Position numbers and translations under genes: made by a program. 64,000 bases of DNA, taken from the NCBI RefSeq assembly GCF_030653815.1, contig NZ_JAURYQ010000036.1, positions 124,001 through 188,000 on the forward strand. Reading direction: 5' to 3'. The number at the start of each line of letters is the position of its first letter. Position 1 is the stretch's first letter. The notes beneath the pieces were generated by a model that made no database searches, had not been told where the DNA came from, and was given only the letters and a program-made list of their open reading frames with translations. This DNA comes from Rhodoferax sp. (GTDB taxonomy: Bacteria > Pseudomonadota > Gammaproteobacteria > Burkholderiales > Burkholderiaceae_C). Positions 30,115 to 39,771 of this stretch are shown here, in pieces.

Positions 30115-32712
30115 TCAGGCGGTGGCGGTGTCCTTCACCGAGGCTGCTGCATCGGTGTAATCCTGCACCTGATCAAAGTTCAGGTACTGGTAGATTTTGC
30201 TGCTGGCTGCCGTCAACACACCCATGTCGGCCATGTATTCGGCTTTGGTCGGAATGCGCCCAAGCTTGGAGCAAATGGCTGCCAATTCGGCGCTGCCCAG
30301 ATAGACATTGCTGTTCTTGCCCAGACGGTTCGGGAAGTTGCGGGTGGAGGTGGAAAACACCGTGGCGCCTTCCTTGACCTGCGCCTGGTTGCCCATGCAC
30401 AGGCTGCAACCCGGCATCTCCATGCGGGCACCGGCAGAGCCCAACACGCCGTAGTGGCCTTCTTCGGTGAGCTGCTTGGCGTCCATTTTGGTGGGCGGTG
30501 CCATCCACAGCTTGACCGGGATGTCGCGCTTGTTTTCCAACAACTTGGAGGCCGCGCGGAAATGGCCGATGTTGGTCATGCAGGAGCCGATGAAAACTTC
30601 GTCGATCTTGGCACCGGCCACGTCGGACAGGGTTTTCACGTCGTCGGGGTCGTTCGGGCAGGCCACGATCGGCTCATGGATGTCGGCCAGGTCGATCTCG
30701 ATCACGCTGGTGTACTCGGCATCGGCGTCGGCCTTGAGCAATTGCGGGTCGGCCAGCCAGGCTTCCATGGCCTTGATGCGGCGCTTGATGGTGCGCACAT
30801 CCGAGTAGCCGTTGGCAATCATCCACTTCAACATGACGATGTTGCTGTTGATGTACTCGATGATCGGCTCTTTGTTCAGGTACACGGTGCAGCCGGCGGC
30901 GCTGCGTTCAGCCGACGCATCAGAGAGTTCAAACGCCTGTTCGACCTTGAGGTCTGGCAAACCTTCAATTTCAAGAATGCGGCCGGAGAACACGTTCTTC
31001 TTGCCCTGCTTGGCCACGGTGAGTTCGCCTGACTTGATGGCGTACAGCGGAATGGCGTTGACCAGGTCACGCAGCGTGACGCCGGGCTGCATTTGGCCCT
31101 TGAAGCGCACCAGCACGCTCTCGGGCATGTCGAGTGGCATGACGCCGGTAGCCGCGCCAAACGCCACCAGGCCGGAGCCGGCGGGGAAGCTGATGCCGAT
31201 CGGGAAGCGGGTGTGGCTGTCGCCGCCGGTGCCCACGGTGTCAGGCAACAGCATGCGGTTGAGCCAGCTGTGGATGATGCCGTCACCCGGGCGCAGCGGA
31301 ATGCCGCCGCGGTTGCTGATGAACTCGGGCAACTCGTGGTGCATCTTGACGTCCACCGGCTTCGGGTAAGCCGCGGTGTGGCAGAAGGACTGCATCACCA
31401 GGTCTGCGCTGAAGCCCAGGCAAGCCAGGTCTTTCAGTTCGTCGCGGGTCATCGGGCCGGTGGTGTCCTGCGAGCCGACACTGGTCATCTTGGGTTCGCA
31501 ATAGGTGCCGGGCAACACGCCCTGGCCTTCGGGCAAACCGCAGGCGCGCCCCACCATTTTTTGTGCCAGCGTGAAACCCTTGCCGGTGGCTTTCGGGTTT
31601 TGTGGCAGACGGAACAGGGTTGACACGGGCAGACCCAGAGACTCGCGGGCTTTGGCGGTCAGGCCGCGGCCAATGATCAGGGGAATGCGGCCACCGGCGC
31701 GGACTTCGTCGAACAAGACCTCGCTCTTGAGTTTGAACTCGGCGATGACTTTGCCGTCTTTCAGGGCTTTGCCGTCATAGGGACGCAACTCGATGGTGTC
31801 GCCCATGGCCATCTGGCTCACATCCAGCTCAATCGGCAGGGCACCCGCATCTTCCATGGTGTTGTAGAAAATCGGGGCGATCTTGGCACCCAGGCAGACA
31901 CCGCCAAAACGCTTGTTGGGCACAAAGGGAATATCTTCACCGGTGAACCAGAGCACGCTGTTGGTGGCCGACTTGCGGCTCGAACCTGTGCCCACCACGT
32001 CGCCTACGTAGGCGACCAGGTTGCCACGGGCGCGCAGGTCCTCGATGAACTTGACCGGGCCGCGTTTGCCGTCGTCTTCGGGGGTGATGCCGTCGCGCTT
32101 GTTTTTAAGCATGGCCAGCGCGTGCAACGGGATGTCGGGGCGGCTCCAGGCATCCGGGGCGGGCGACAGGTCGTCGGTGTTGGTCTCGCCCGTGACCTTG
32201 AGCACGGTCAGGGTGATGCTTTGCGGCACTTCCGGGCGGCTGGTGAACCACTCGGCGTCGGCCCAACTTTGCAGCACGGCTTTGGCGTGGGCGTTGCCGT
32301 GGTCGGCCTTTTCCTTGACGTCGTGGAACTGGTCGAACATCAACAGGGTTTTCTTCAGGGCTTCGGCGGCCACGCCGGCCACAGCCGCGTCGTCGAGCAG
32401 GTCGATCAGCGGGGTCAGGTTGTAACCACCCAGCATGGTGCCGAGCAATTCCGTGGCTTTCTCGCGGCTGATCAGTGCGCATCTTTCGGTGCCGTGCGCC
32501 ACGGCGGCCAGGTAGCTGGCCTTGACCTTGGCAGCGTCGTCAACACCGGCGGGTACGCGATGCGTGATCAGGTCCAGCAGCATGGCTTCTTCACCAGCGG
32601 GTGGATTTTTCAGCAACTCGATCAACTCGGCGGTTTGCTGTGCCGTCAGGGGCAGGGCGGGGATGCCGAGGGTGGCGCGCTCAGCAACATGGGCACGGTA
32701 GGCTTGCAACAT
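30115..32712 (-). CDS. acnB: Aconitate hydratase B / 2-methylisocitrate dehydratase
   Basis: TCA-cycle [4Fe-4S] enzyme interconverting citrate and isocitrate; AcnB can also act on 2-methylisocitrate. It is 865 aa from the ATG at 32712 ([13 protein letters not shown]); a TTG two codons upstream opens the frame. Cluster cysteines lie in [23 protein letters not shown] and [11 protein letters not shown]. The N-terminal HEAT-like domain and the swivel domain are in AcnB order. Part of the acnB-citE-mdh strand. Confidence 0.97.
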   Translation of the reverse strand: MLQAYRAHVAERATLGIPALPLTAQQTAELIELLKNPPAGEEAMLLDLITHRVPAGVDDAAKVKASYLAAVAHGTERCALISREKATELLGTMLGGYNLTPLIDLLDDAAVAGVAAEALKKTLLMFDQFHDVKEKADHGNAHAKAVLQSWADAEWFTSRPEVPQSITLTVLKVTGETNTDDLSPAPDAWSRPDIPLHALAMLKNKRDGITPEDDGKRGPVKFIEDLRARGNLVAYVGDVVGTGSSRKSATNSVLWFTGEDIPFVPNKRFGGVCLGAKIAPIFYNTMEDAGALPIELDVSQMAMGDTIELRPYDGKALKDGKVIAEFKLKSEVLFDEVRAGGRIPLIIGRGLTAKARESLGLPVSTLFRLPQNPKATGKGFTLAQKMVGRACGLPEGQGVLPGTYCEPKMTSVGSQDTTGPMTRDELKDLACLGFSADLVMQSFCHTAAYPKPVDVKMHHELPEFISNRGGIPLRPGDGIIHSWLNRMLLPDTVGTGGDSHTRFPIGISFPAGSGLVAFGAATGVMPLDMPESVLVRFKGQMQPGVTLRDLVNAIPLYAIKSGELTVAKQGKKNVFSGRILEIEGLPDLKVEQAFELSDASAERSAAGCTVYLNKEPIIEYINSNIVMLKWMIANGYSDVRTIKRRIKAMEAWLADPQLLKADADAEYTSVIEIDLADIHEPIVACPNDPDDVKTLSDVAGAKIDEVFIGSCMTNIGHFRAASKLLENKRDIPVKLWMAPPTKMDAKQLTEEGHYGVLGSAGARMEMPGCSLCMGNQAQVKEGATVFSTSTRNFPNRLGKNSNVYLGSAELAAICSKLGRIPTKAEYMADMGVLTAASSKIYQYLNFDQVQDYTDAAASVKDTATA

Positions 32713-32741
32713 GGTCAACTCCTTCTAAATCAAAAAATGAA

Positions 32742-32760
32742 CGGCCTGATCATCAGGCCG
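32742..32760 (-). terminator. Hairpin at the end of the CitE-like gene
   Basis: CGGCCTGAT and ATCAGGCCG form a perfect 9-bp inverted repeat around one central base and overlap the stop codon of the lyase gene. On the minus strand it is followed after 2-3 nt by ATTTTTTGATTT. It may be a partial terminator setting different expression of acnB and the genes upstream. Confidence 0.5.
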
Positions 32761-33799
32761 AGAAAAAAACCTGGGCGGGATCATGGCTTGACAGTTTGGC
32801 CGTCTGGTGGGCACGCACCAGCACCTGCCAAAAATAGCGGTAACTGGCACGGTCATGCAGATGGCCATCAAGTGAAATCGGTGCCCAATCAGCCGCATGG
32901 GCAGCACAAACGATGCGACTGGCCTGGTCGACTTCATTGGCCGCTGGCGCAAAGGCCGCCAGGATGGGGCGAATCTGGTCGGGGTGAATGCTCCACATGC
33001 GACCAAATCCCAGCGCACGGCTGGCGTGCCTGGCCGCTGCCTCCAGTTTGGCAATGCTCTTGAATTCGGTCACCACGCAATGTGCGGCCGTCTTGCCAAA
33101 GGCATGACAGGCTGCTGTGATCGCCAGCTTGGCGCGCACCACCAGTGGATGACTGAACTGGTCCAGGTCTTCGGGTCGGCTGAATTCCGAGGTGCCCATG
33201 GCACTGGCCGGAATCGCGCCGCCGTGGGCAGAGACAAAATCCATCAAGCCAAAACTGAGCGACTCCACGCGGGGATGTGCGGCAATGGCTGCCACATGGT
33301 GCACCGCCAGCGGTGACTCGATCAGCACGTGCAGCGGCAAAGGCGCGGTGCGCCCGCTTGTTTTTTCAGCCTGGTCGATGTGAATCAGGGCGCGCTCAAT
33401 GTCAGCGACCGAGTCCACCTTTGGGATCATCACATGGCACAAGGCCTGTGCCGCGCGCCCCACAATGGTGGCTACGTCACCGGCAAACGCGGGGTGGTCG
33501 ACCGGATGCACCCGGGCCGCAATGCGGGGCTGGCCGTAAGGCGCCAGAGGCTGGCTCGCAGACCAGGTATTTTCAGCCAGTTCCGCCACCATCTGGGCAT
33601 GGTCTTTTTCACCGCCAACCGGCGCGCCGTCTTCGCAATCCAGCGTGACGTCAAACGCGCAAGTCCCCAATTCTTGGGTCAGTTCGGCCTGCAAAGCCAG
33701 GCTCTTGACCATGCGCGCCCGGACGCCGCAGTAGTGGTCGCACACCGGTAGGGGTGAGGCCGCTGCCGGGCCCAGCAAGACGTCGCGCGGATGGGTCAC
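32753..33799 (-). CDS. HpcH/HpaI aldolase / citrate lyase beta-like protein
   Basis: 348-aa CitE-like CoA-ester lyase fold (TIM barrel). Family features are LDCEDGAPVGGEKDHA (Mg-binding acid), RVHPVDHPAFAGDV, MIPKVDSVADIERAL, HVLIESPLAVHHVAAIAAHPRVESLSFG and WSIHPDQI. GTG at 33799 is taken as the start since the open frame upstream of it runs into mdh; it lies 23 nt after the mdh stop. No citrate-lyase alpha or gamma subunits are near, so malyl-CoA or similar chemistry is as likely as citrate lyase. Its place between mdh and acnB suggests a TCA-linked role. Confidence 0.85.
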   Translation of the reverse strand: MTHPRDVLLGPAAASPLPVCDHYCGVRARMVKSLALQAELTQELGTCAFDVTLDCEDGAPVGGEKDHAQMVAELAENTWSASQPLAPYGQPRIAARVHPVDHPAFAGDVATIVGRAAQALCHVMIPKVDSVADIERALIHIDQAEKTSGRTAPLPLHVLIESPLAVHHVAAIAAHPRVESLSFGLMDFVSAHGGAIPASAMGTSEFSRPEDLDQFSHPLVVRAKLAITAACHAFGKTAAHCVVTEFKSIAKLEAAARHASRALGFGRMWSIHPDQIRPILAAFAPAANEVDQASRIVCAAHAADWAPISLDGHLHDRASYRYFWQVLVRAHQTAKLSSHDPAQVFFSA

Positions 33800-33822
33800 G
33801 AGCCTGACTCTGGACGGGTGGT

Positions 33823-34809
33823 TTACAGCAGGTGGGCGACGCCGGCCTGCTCGTCTTGCAGTTCTTTCAGCGTCTTGTTGATGCATTCCTGGCTGAAGGC
33901 GTCGATGGACAAACCTTCAACCATTTTGTATTCGCCGTTCTCGCAGGTCACGGGGAAGCCAAACATCACATCGGCCGGAATGCCGTATTCGCCGTTGGAG
34001 GGAATACCCATGGTGACCCACTTGCCGTTGGTGCCCAGGGCCCAGTCGTGCATGTGGTCAATGGCGCCGTTGGCGGCCGAGGCTGCAGACGACACGCCAC
34101 GTGCCGCGATGATGGCCGCGCCACGCTTGCCCACCGTGGGCAGGAAGGTATTGGCGTTCCAGTCGGCGTCGTTGATCATGTCTTTCACGCTGGCACCGTT
34201 GATGGTGGCGAAGCGGTAGTCAGCGTACATGGTGGGTGAGTGATTGCCCCAGACCGCCATGTTTTCGATGTCGGCCACGGCCTTGCCAGTCTTGGAGGCC
34301 AGTTGGCTCAAGGCGCGGTTGTGATCCAGGCGCAGCATGGCGGTGAAGTTTTTGCGCGGCAGGTCAGGGGCGCTCTTCATGGCAATGTAGGCATTGGTAT
34401 TGGCTGGGTTGCCCACCACCAACACGCGCACGTCGCGGCTGGCCACGGCATTCAGGGCCTTGCCCTGGGCCGTGAAAATTTCGGCATTCACGGCCAGCAA
34501 TTCAGCGCGTTCCATGCCGGGGCCACGGGGACGCGAACCGATCAACAGGGCGTAATCCACGTCCTTGAACGCGGTCATCGGGTCGCTGTGGGCTTCCATG
34601 CCAACGAGCAAGGGAAATGCGCAGTCCTGAAGTTCCATCATCACGCCTTGCAGCGCCTGTTGGGCCTTTTCAACGGGAACTTCCAGCAGGCTCAAGACGA
34701 TGGGCTGGTCCTTGCCGAGCATTTCGCCCGAAGCGATACGAAACAGGATGGCGTAACCAATTTGACCTGCGGCACCGGTAACGGCTACACGGACGGGCTT
34801 TTTGCTCAT
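33823..34809 (-). CDS. mdh: Malate dehydrogenase
   Basis: 328-aa NAD-dependent malate dehydrogenase of the type common in betaproteobacteria. The Rossmann motif [20 protein letters not shown] lies at the N-terminus, substrate arginines in [16 protein letters not shown], and the catalytic His in [14 protein letters not shown] start 25 codons upstream is possible, but [15 protein letters not shown] matches the family. It leads the mdh-citE-acnB strand and diverges from the GntR regulator gene, sharing a palindrome in the gap. Confidence 0.97.
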   Translation of the reverse strand: MSKKPVRVAVTGAAGQIGYAILFRIASGEMLGKDQPIVLSLLEVPVEKAQQALQGVMMELQDCAFPLLVGMEAHSDPMTAFKDVDYALLIGSRPRGPGMERAELLAVNAEIFTAQGKALNAVASRDVRVLVVGNPANTNAYIAMKSAPDLPRKNFTAMLRLDHNRALSQLASKTGKAVADIENMAVWGNHSPTMYADYRFATINGASVKDMINDADWNANTFLPTVGKRGAAIIAARGVSSAASAANGAIDHMHDWALGTNGKWVTMGIPSNGEYGIPADVMFGFPVTCENGEYKMVEGLSIDAFSQECINKTLKELQDEQAGVAHLL

Positions 34810-34926
34810 GGCGAAATCTCCAGAAGGTTTAAGAAATAATTCAGTGGGCGCAGGGCGAGCATCGCAAGGCCAAGCCCGTAGCAAACCGAGTGTACTCTGG
34901 AAAACCCTGATTCGTCAATTTGTCTT

Positions 34927-34944
34927 ATGTCTTATATAAGATAT
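34927..34944. promoter_or_regulatory. Palindromic operator candidate between mdh and the GntR gene
   Basis: The perfect 12-bp palindrome TCTTATATAAGA (34930-34941) extends to 18 bp with one mismatched pair. It is 45 bp before the GntR start and 118 bp before mdh. GntR-family dimers bind AT-rich palindromes of about this size near their own genes, so this is a likely autoregulatory site. No second copy was seen upstream of sdhC. Confidence 0.55.
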
Positions 34945-34988
34945 GATTCAGCAAAAATGGCCACGCCAAAAATCGAGACAAATTCACC

Positions 34989-35792
34989 ATGCAAACCTTT
35001 CCTGATCCTGTCATCGAGCCCGTTCTGATGGCGCCAGAGCCTGCCATTTTGCAGGCCTCCTCGGCAACGCCGGCCTTCAGCCCGCTGTACCAGCAAATCA
35101 AGGGCCTGATCCTCAACAGTTTGCGTGTGGGGGAGTGGAAGCCCGGCGAAATGATTCCCAGTGAAATGGATCTGGCGGGGCGCTTCCATGTGAGCCAAGG
35201 CACGGTGCGCAAGGCCATCGATGAATTGGCGGCCGAAAACCTGCTCTCGCGTCGCCAGGGCAAGGGCACCTTTGTCGCCACCCATGCCGAGCAACAAGTG
35301 CAGTTCAGGTTTCTCAAGTTGGTCCCCGACAGCGGCACGCAGGGCAGCGAAGGCCCGGCACAGCGGGACATCATTGAGTGCAAGCGCAGTCGCGCCACCG
35401 CCGACGTGGCCCGCGCGCTGGCCTTGCGCAACGGCGACACCGTGTTGCAGGCCCGGCGCGTGCTCAGTTTTGGCGGCGTACCCATTATTTTGGAGGACAT
35501 CTGGTTGCCCGCAGCCCCGTTCAAGGGTTTGACGGCTGAGCAACTGGCCAGCTACCAAGGCCCCATGTACGCCTTGTTCGAGACCGAGTTCAATGTTCGC
35601 ATGGTGCGTGCCGAAGAGAAAATTCGGGCCATTCCCGCGACGGACTTGCATGTGGCGCACCTCAAGGTGCCCTTGGGAACGCCCTTGTTGAGTGTGGAGC
35701 GCGTGGCCTACACCTACCGCGATGAGCCTATGGAATTGCGCCGCGGCTACTACCGCACTGACACCCATCATTACCACAACACGCTCGGATGA
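34989..35792 (+). CDS. GntR-family (HutC-type) transcriptional regulator
   Basis: 267-aa regulator. An N-terminal winged helix (SPLYQQIKGLILNSL through SQGTVRKAIDELAAENLLSRRQGKGTFVA, about 28-98) is followed by a UTRA effector domain (about 115-260, ending RRGYYRTDTHHYHNTLG). It lies between mdh and sdhC in a block made up of TCA-cycle genes, so it probably controls them and may sense an organic acid. The ligand is not known from sequence. Confidence 0.92.
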   Translation: MQTFPDPVIEPVLMAPEPAILQASSATPAFSPLYQQIKGLILNSLRVGEWKPGEMIPSEMDLAGRFHVSQGTVRKAIDELAAENLLSRRQGKGTFVATHAEQQVQFRFLKLVPDSGTQGSEGPAQRDIIECKRSRATADVARALALRNGDTVLQARRVLSFGGVPIILEDIWLPAAPFKGLTAEQLASYQGPMYALFETEFNVRMVRAEEKIRAIPATDLHVAHLKVPLGTPLLSVERVAYTYRDEPMELRRGYYRTDTHHYHNTLG

Positions 35793-35982
35793 GCTATTTA
35801 TTGACCTATGTCAGCTTGAAGTCCGTTTGAAGTGTCATCCTTGACGGCTCAAAATGTTTGATTGACAAAAATACTGCGCCAATAGCCCAAGGGGTCGGGC
35901 GCTTTCTTCATTGCAATAGAATTTGTCAGTTAACTTTTTACTCAAGGTTACCCAGTTGTTACCTCAACCATGAAAGCATCGT

Positions 35983-36426
35983 ATGTCTGAATCAGCGGCC
36001 AGCACAGCAAAAAAACGTCCGGAGTTCTACAACATTGATGGCAAATCGCTCATCAGCTACCGATGGCCACTGGCTTCCCTGGCTTCGGGCATGCACCGCG
36101 TCAGCGGCGCCATTCTGTTTTTCCTGATGCCTTTCATCATCTGGATGTTCGACAACTCCATCTCCTCTGAAATTTCTTTTTTGAAATTCAAGGCGGCTTT
36201 TAACGAAGGCATGCTGGGCTTGCCGGGTTTCATCTGGAAGCTGGTGGCCCTGGGCATCATCTGGGCCAGTCTGCACCACTTCATTGCCGGTATGCGTCAC
36301 CTCTGGATGGACACCCACCACGAACACGTCACCAAGGATTTCGGCCGCCAGACGGCTGCCGTGGTGCTGGTGCTCACACTCACACTCACACTGGTGCTTG
36401 GCGCCAAGCTGTTCGGTCTTTACTAA
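35983..36426 (+). CDS. sdhC: Succinate dehydrogenase cytochrome b556 subunit
   Basis: 147-aa membrane anchor of complex II, with haem b and quinone-site residues. It has three membrane helices. KRPEFYNIDGKSLISYRWPLASLASGMHRVSG at the N-terminus holds the conserved SGxxHRxSG, and LHHFIAGMRHLWMD has the haem-ligand histidine. First gene of sdhCDAB-sdhE-gltA; about 190 bp upstream separates it from the GntR gene. Confidence 0.95.
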   Translation: MSESAASTAKKRPEFYNIDGKSLISYRWPLASLASGMHRVSGAILFFLMPFIIWMFDNSISSEISFLKFKAAFNEGMLGLPGFIWKLVALGIIWASLHHFIAGMRHLWMDTHHEHVTKDFGRQTAAVVLVLTLTLTLVLGAKLFGLY

Positions 36427-36444
36427 AAAATTCAGGAGTCATTC

Positions 36445-36810
36445 ATGTCTGTCAATTTCGGATCTCACCGCCTGGTTGTTGGCGCCCACTACGGTATGCG
36501 CGACTGGTTGTCGCAACGCGTCACCGCCGTCCTCATGGCCCTGTTCACGGTGCTGGTGCTGGCGCAGCTGATCTTCAGCAAGGGCCCGATCGGTTACGAG
36601 TTGTGGGCCGGCATTTTTTCGCCGCAGTGGATGAAGTCGCTGACCTTCCTGGTCATTCTCTCCATGCTCTACCACGTGTGGGTGGGCATGCGCAATATTT
36701 TTCAGGATTACGTCAAACCCTACGGCGTGCGTTTTGTCATGCACGTGTTTGCCATTGCCTGGCTGATTGCCTGCACCGGTGGCGCCATCGAAGCTTTGTG
36801 GCGCTTGTAA
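36445..36810 (+). CDS. sdhD: Succinate dehydrogenase hydrophobic anchor subunit
   Basis: 121-aa second membrane anchor of complex II with three hydrophobic helices. GSHRLVVGAHYGMRDWLSQRVTAVLMALF and MLYHVWVGMRNIFQDYVKPYGVR (haem-side His and quinone-site residues) match. It lies 18 nt after sdhC with CAGGAG upstream. Confidence 0.93.
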   Translation: MSVNFGSHRLVVGAHYGMRDWLSQRVTAVLMALFTVLVLAQLIFSKGPIGYELWAGIFSPQWMKSLTFLVILSMLYHVWVGMRNIFQDYVKPYGVRFVMHVFAIAWLIACTGGAIEALWRL

Positions 36811-36896
36811 ACTTTCTTTTTGAAAAGAAAGTCTTTGCATGTCCTGGTATTTCCCGGGGTGTGCTGTAACCCATACTCAAGACAAAAAAATCCATC

Positions 36897-38702
36897 ATGA
36901 CTGCAACCTCGAAACTTCAAACGCGTAAATTTGACGTCGTCATCGTCGGCGCTGGCGGCGCCGGCATGAGTGCTTCGCTGCAACTGGCCAATGCCGGCCT
37001 GAATGTGGCGGTGCTGTCCAAGGTGTTCCCGACTCGTTCGCACACCGTGGCGGCCCAGGGCGGCATTGGCGCCAGCCTGGGCAACATGGCTGAAGACAAT
37101 TGGCACTACCATTTCTACGACACCATCAAGGGCTCCGACTGGCTGGGTGACCAGGACGCCATCGAGTTCATGTGCCGTGAAGCGGCCAAAGTGGTGTACG
37201 AGCTGGAACACTATGGCATGCCGTTTGACCGCAATCCGGATGGCACCATCTACCAGCGCCCTTTCGGCGGCCATTCCAGCAACTACGGTGAAAAGCCGGT
37301 GCAGCGCGCCTGTGCGGCCGCTGACCGTACCGGCCACGCCATGCTGCACACGCTGTACCAGCAAAACGTCAAGGCCCGCACCAACTTCTTTGTGGAGTGG
37401 ATGGCGCTGGATCTGATTCGCGATGCTGAGGGCGATGTGGTGGGTGTCACCGCGCTGGAAATGGAAACCGGTGAAATCCACGTGCTGCGCGCCAAGAGCG
37501 TGATGTTGGCCACCGGTGGCGCAGGGCGGATTTTTGCCGCATCCACCAACGCCTACATCAACACCGGCGACGGTCTGGGTATGGCGGCGCGCGCCGGCAT
37601 TCCGCTGCAAGACATGGAGTTCTGGCAGTTCCACCCCACCGGCGTCGCCGGCGCGGGCGTGCTACTGACCGAGGGCTGCCGCGGCGAAGGCGCGATTCTG
37701 CGCAACAGCAATGGCGAGCGTTTCATGGAGCGTTATGCCCCGACCATGAAAGACCTGGCGCCACGCGACTTTGTTTCGCGTTGCATGGACCAGGAAATCA
37801 AGGAAGGCCGCGGTTGCGGTCCCAACAAGAACTACATCAACCTCGACATGACGCACCTGGGGGCTGAGACCATCGCCCTTCGTCTGCCCAGCGTGTTTGA
37901 AATTGGCCACAACTTTGCCAACGTGGACATCACCAAGGAACCCATTCCTGTGGTGCCCACCATTCACTACCAGATGGGTGGTATCCCGACCAACATCAAC
38001 GGCCAGGTGGTCGCACCGAACAGCGGCAATCCGAGCGCCGTGGTCAAGGGCCTGTATGCCGTGGGCGAATGCGCCTGTGTCAGCGTGCACGGTGCCAACC
38101 GGCTGGGTACCAACTCCCTGCTCGACATCGTCGTGTTCGGCCGGGCGGCCGGCAAGCACATCGTCGAGTTCAACAAGGAAAACGAAATCCACAAATCCTT
38201 GCCTGAAAACGGTGCCGACATTTCCCTGGAGCGGCTGAACCGCCTCAATACCGCCACGACCGGCGAGTACGCGCAGGTGGTGGCGGGAGACATGCGCGAC
38301 ATCATGCAGCAGCACGCCAGCGTGTTCCGCACCCAGGCCAGCATGGACGAAGGTGTTGCCAAAGTTGCCCAGTTGCGTCAGCGCGTGACCGGCATCAAGC
38401 TGACCGACAAGTCGCAAATCTTCAACACCGAGCGCATCGAAGCGCTTGAAGTGGAAAACATGATCGAGGCGGCACAGTCCACCATGGTGTCGGCTGCAGC
38501 ACGGCACGAATGCCGCGGTGCCCACAGCGTGGCAGATTACGACCGGGCGGCCGATGACGCGACCTGCCCGCTGGGCCGAGACGATGCCAACTGGCTCAAG
38601 CACACGCTATGGGACAGCGCGAGCAACAGCCTGAGCTACAAGCCTGTGAACCTCAAGCCGCTGACGGTGGCCTCCATTCCACCCAAGATCCGCACCTTCT
38701 AA
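36897..38702 (+). CDS. sdhA: Succinate dehydrogenase flavoprotein subunit
   Basis: 601-aa catalytic subunit with covalent FAD. The dinucleotide motif is VGAGGAGMSASLQLA (17-31), and the flavinylated histidine is His49 in RSHTVAAQGG. Catalytic-site segments include HPTG, RLGTNSLLD and YQMGGIPTN. It is followed by sdhB 42 nt later. Confidence 0.97.
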   Translation: MTATSKLQTRKFDVVIVGAGGAGMSASLQLANAGLNVAVLSKVFPTRSHTVAAQGGIGASLGNMAEDNWHYHFYDTIKGSDWLGDQDAIEFMCREAAKVVYELEHYGMPFDRNPDGTIYQRPFGGHSSNYGEKPVQRACAAADRTGHAMLHTLYQQNVKARTNFFVEWMALDLIRDAEGDVVGVTALEMETGEIHVLRAKSVMLATGGAGRIFAASTNAYINTGDGLGMAARAGIPLQDMEFWQFHPTGVAGAGVLLTEGCRGEGAILRNSNGERFMERYAPTMKDLAPRDFVSRCMDQEIKEGRGCGPNKNYINLDMTHLGAETIALRLPSVFEIGHNFANVDITKEPIPVVPTIHYQMGGIPTNINGQVVAPNSGNPSAVVKGLYAVGECACVSVHGANRLGTNSLLDIVVFGRAAGKHIVEFNKENEIHKSLPENGADISLERLNRLNTATTGEYAQVVAGDMRDIMQQHASVFRTQASMDEGVAKVAQLRQRVTGIKLTDKSQIFNTERIEALEVENMIEAAQSTMVSAAARHECRGAHSVADYDRAADDATCPLGRDDANWLKHTLWDSASNSLSYKPVNLKPLTVASIPPKIRTF

Positions 38703-38744
38703 GCCCCGGCTCTGCTGGTTTTGACCCTTACAAGAAAGCAAATC

Positions 38745-39449
38745 ATGGCTAAACGTACCATCCAAATTTACCGCTACAACCCTGACACCGATGCCAAGCC
38801 CTACATGCAGACCATCGAGGTCGAACTCGACGGCAGCGAGCGCATGCTGCTCGACGTGCTTGTCAAGCTCAAGGAAATCGATCCCACCTTGTCCTACCGA
38901 CGCTCGTGCCGCGAAGGCATTTGTGGCTCGGACGCGATGAACATCAACGGCAAGAATGGTCTGGCCTGCCTGGTCAACATGCTGACACTGCCCGACAAGA
39001 TCGTGCTCAAGCCGCTGCCGGGGCTGCCCGTGGTGCGCGACCTGATTGTCGACATGACGCTGTTTTTCAAGCAGTACCACTCGATCAAGCCCTACCTCAT
39101 CAACGACAGCCGCCCGCCGGAAAAAGAGCGCCTGCAGAGCCCGGAAGAGCGCGAAGAGCTCAATGGCCTGTACGAGTGCATCCTGTGCGCGAGCTGCTCC
39201 ACCAGCTGTCCGGTGTTCTGGTGGAATCCCGACAAATTCGTCGGTCCGGCAGGCCTGCTGCAAGCCTACCGTTTCATTGCCGACAGCCGCGATGAAGCCA
39301 CCAGCGAGCGCCTGGACAACCTGGAAGATCCCTACCGTTTGTTCCGTTGCACCACCATCATGAATTGTGTGGACGTGTGCCCGAAAGGTCTGAACCCGAC
39401 CAAGGCGATCGGCAAGATCAAGGAACTGATGGTGCGTCGCGCCATCTGA
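38745..39449 (+). CDS. sdhB: Succinate dehydrogenase iron-sulfur subunit
   Basis: 234-aa subunit carrying three clusters. The [2Fe-2S] ligands are in CREGICGSD (Cys55, Cys60, Asp63) with Cys75. The [4Fe-4S]/[3Fe-4S] ligands are in CILCASCSTSCPVFW and CTTIMNCVDVCPKGLNP. The start at 38745 (MAKRTIQIYRYNPD) matches the family; the frame opens 8 codons earlier without a better signal. Confidence 0.97.
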   Translation: MAKRTIQIYRYNPDTDAKPYMQTIEVELDGSERMLLDVLVKLKEIDPTLSYRRSCREGICGSDAMNINGKNGLACLVNMLTLPDKIVLKPLPGLPVVRDLIVDMTLFFKQYHSIKPYLINDSRPPEKERLQSPEEREELNGLYECILCASCSTSCPVFWWNPDKFVGPAGLLQAYRFIADSRDEATSERLDNLEDPYRLFRCTTIMNCVDVCPKGLNPTKAIGKIKELMVRRAI

Positions 39450-39459
39450 CGCCGCCCTG

Positions 39460-39771
39460 ATGAACCACCCTGACATGGATGCCGGCGACGCCTTGATTGA
39501 TGAACGCATGCTGAGCAAGCTCAAGTGGCGCTGCCGCAGGGGCTTGCTTGAGAACGATATTTTTATCGAGCGCTTCTTCAAGCGTTATGAGTCCACGCTC
39601 ACTGTCAAGCAGACGCAAGGTCTGAACGTTCTAATGGACTTGAGTGATTCAGATCTGCTGGATTTGCATCTTGGGCGCAAAACGCTGGCGCAAGTGGATG
39701 TCAATCTCGTGCAGGACGAGGTCTTCGAAGTTTTGAGTATGTTGAAAAAACCACCTGAAAGGTCCCTATGA
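39460..39771 (+). CDS. sdhE: FAD assembly factor SdhE
   Basis: 103-aa DUF339 protein that promotes covalent flavinylation of SdhA. The helical core contains the RGxxE motif ([15 protein letters not shown], residues 27-41). It starts 10 nt after sdhB, and its stop overlaps the gltA ATG by 4 nt (ATGA). Confidence 0.93.
   Translation: MNHPDMDAGDALIDERMLSKLKWRCRRGLLENDIFIERFFKRYESTLTVKQTQGLNVLMDLSDSDLLDLHLGRKTLAQVDVNLVQDEVFEVLSMLKKPPERSL

Noticed and set aside
30034..31032. A 332-aa plus-strand open frame opposite acnB
   Set aside because: Histidine- and glycine-rich antisense translation typical of shadows; acnB is certain on the other strand.
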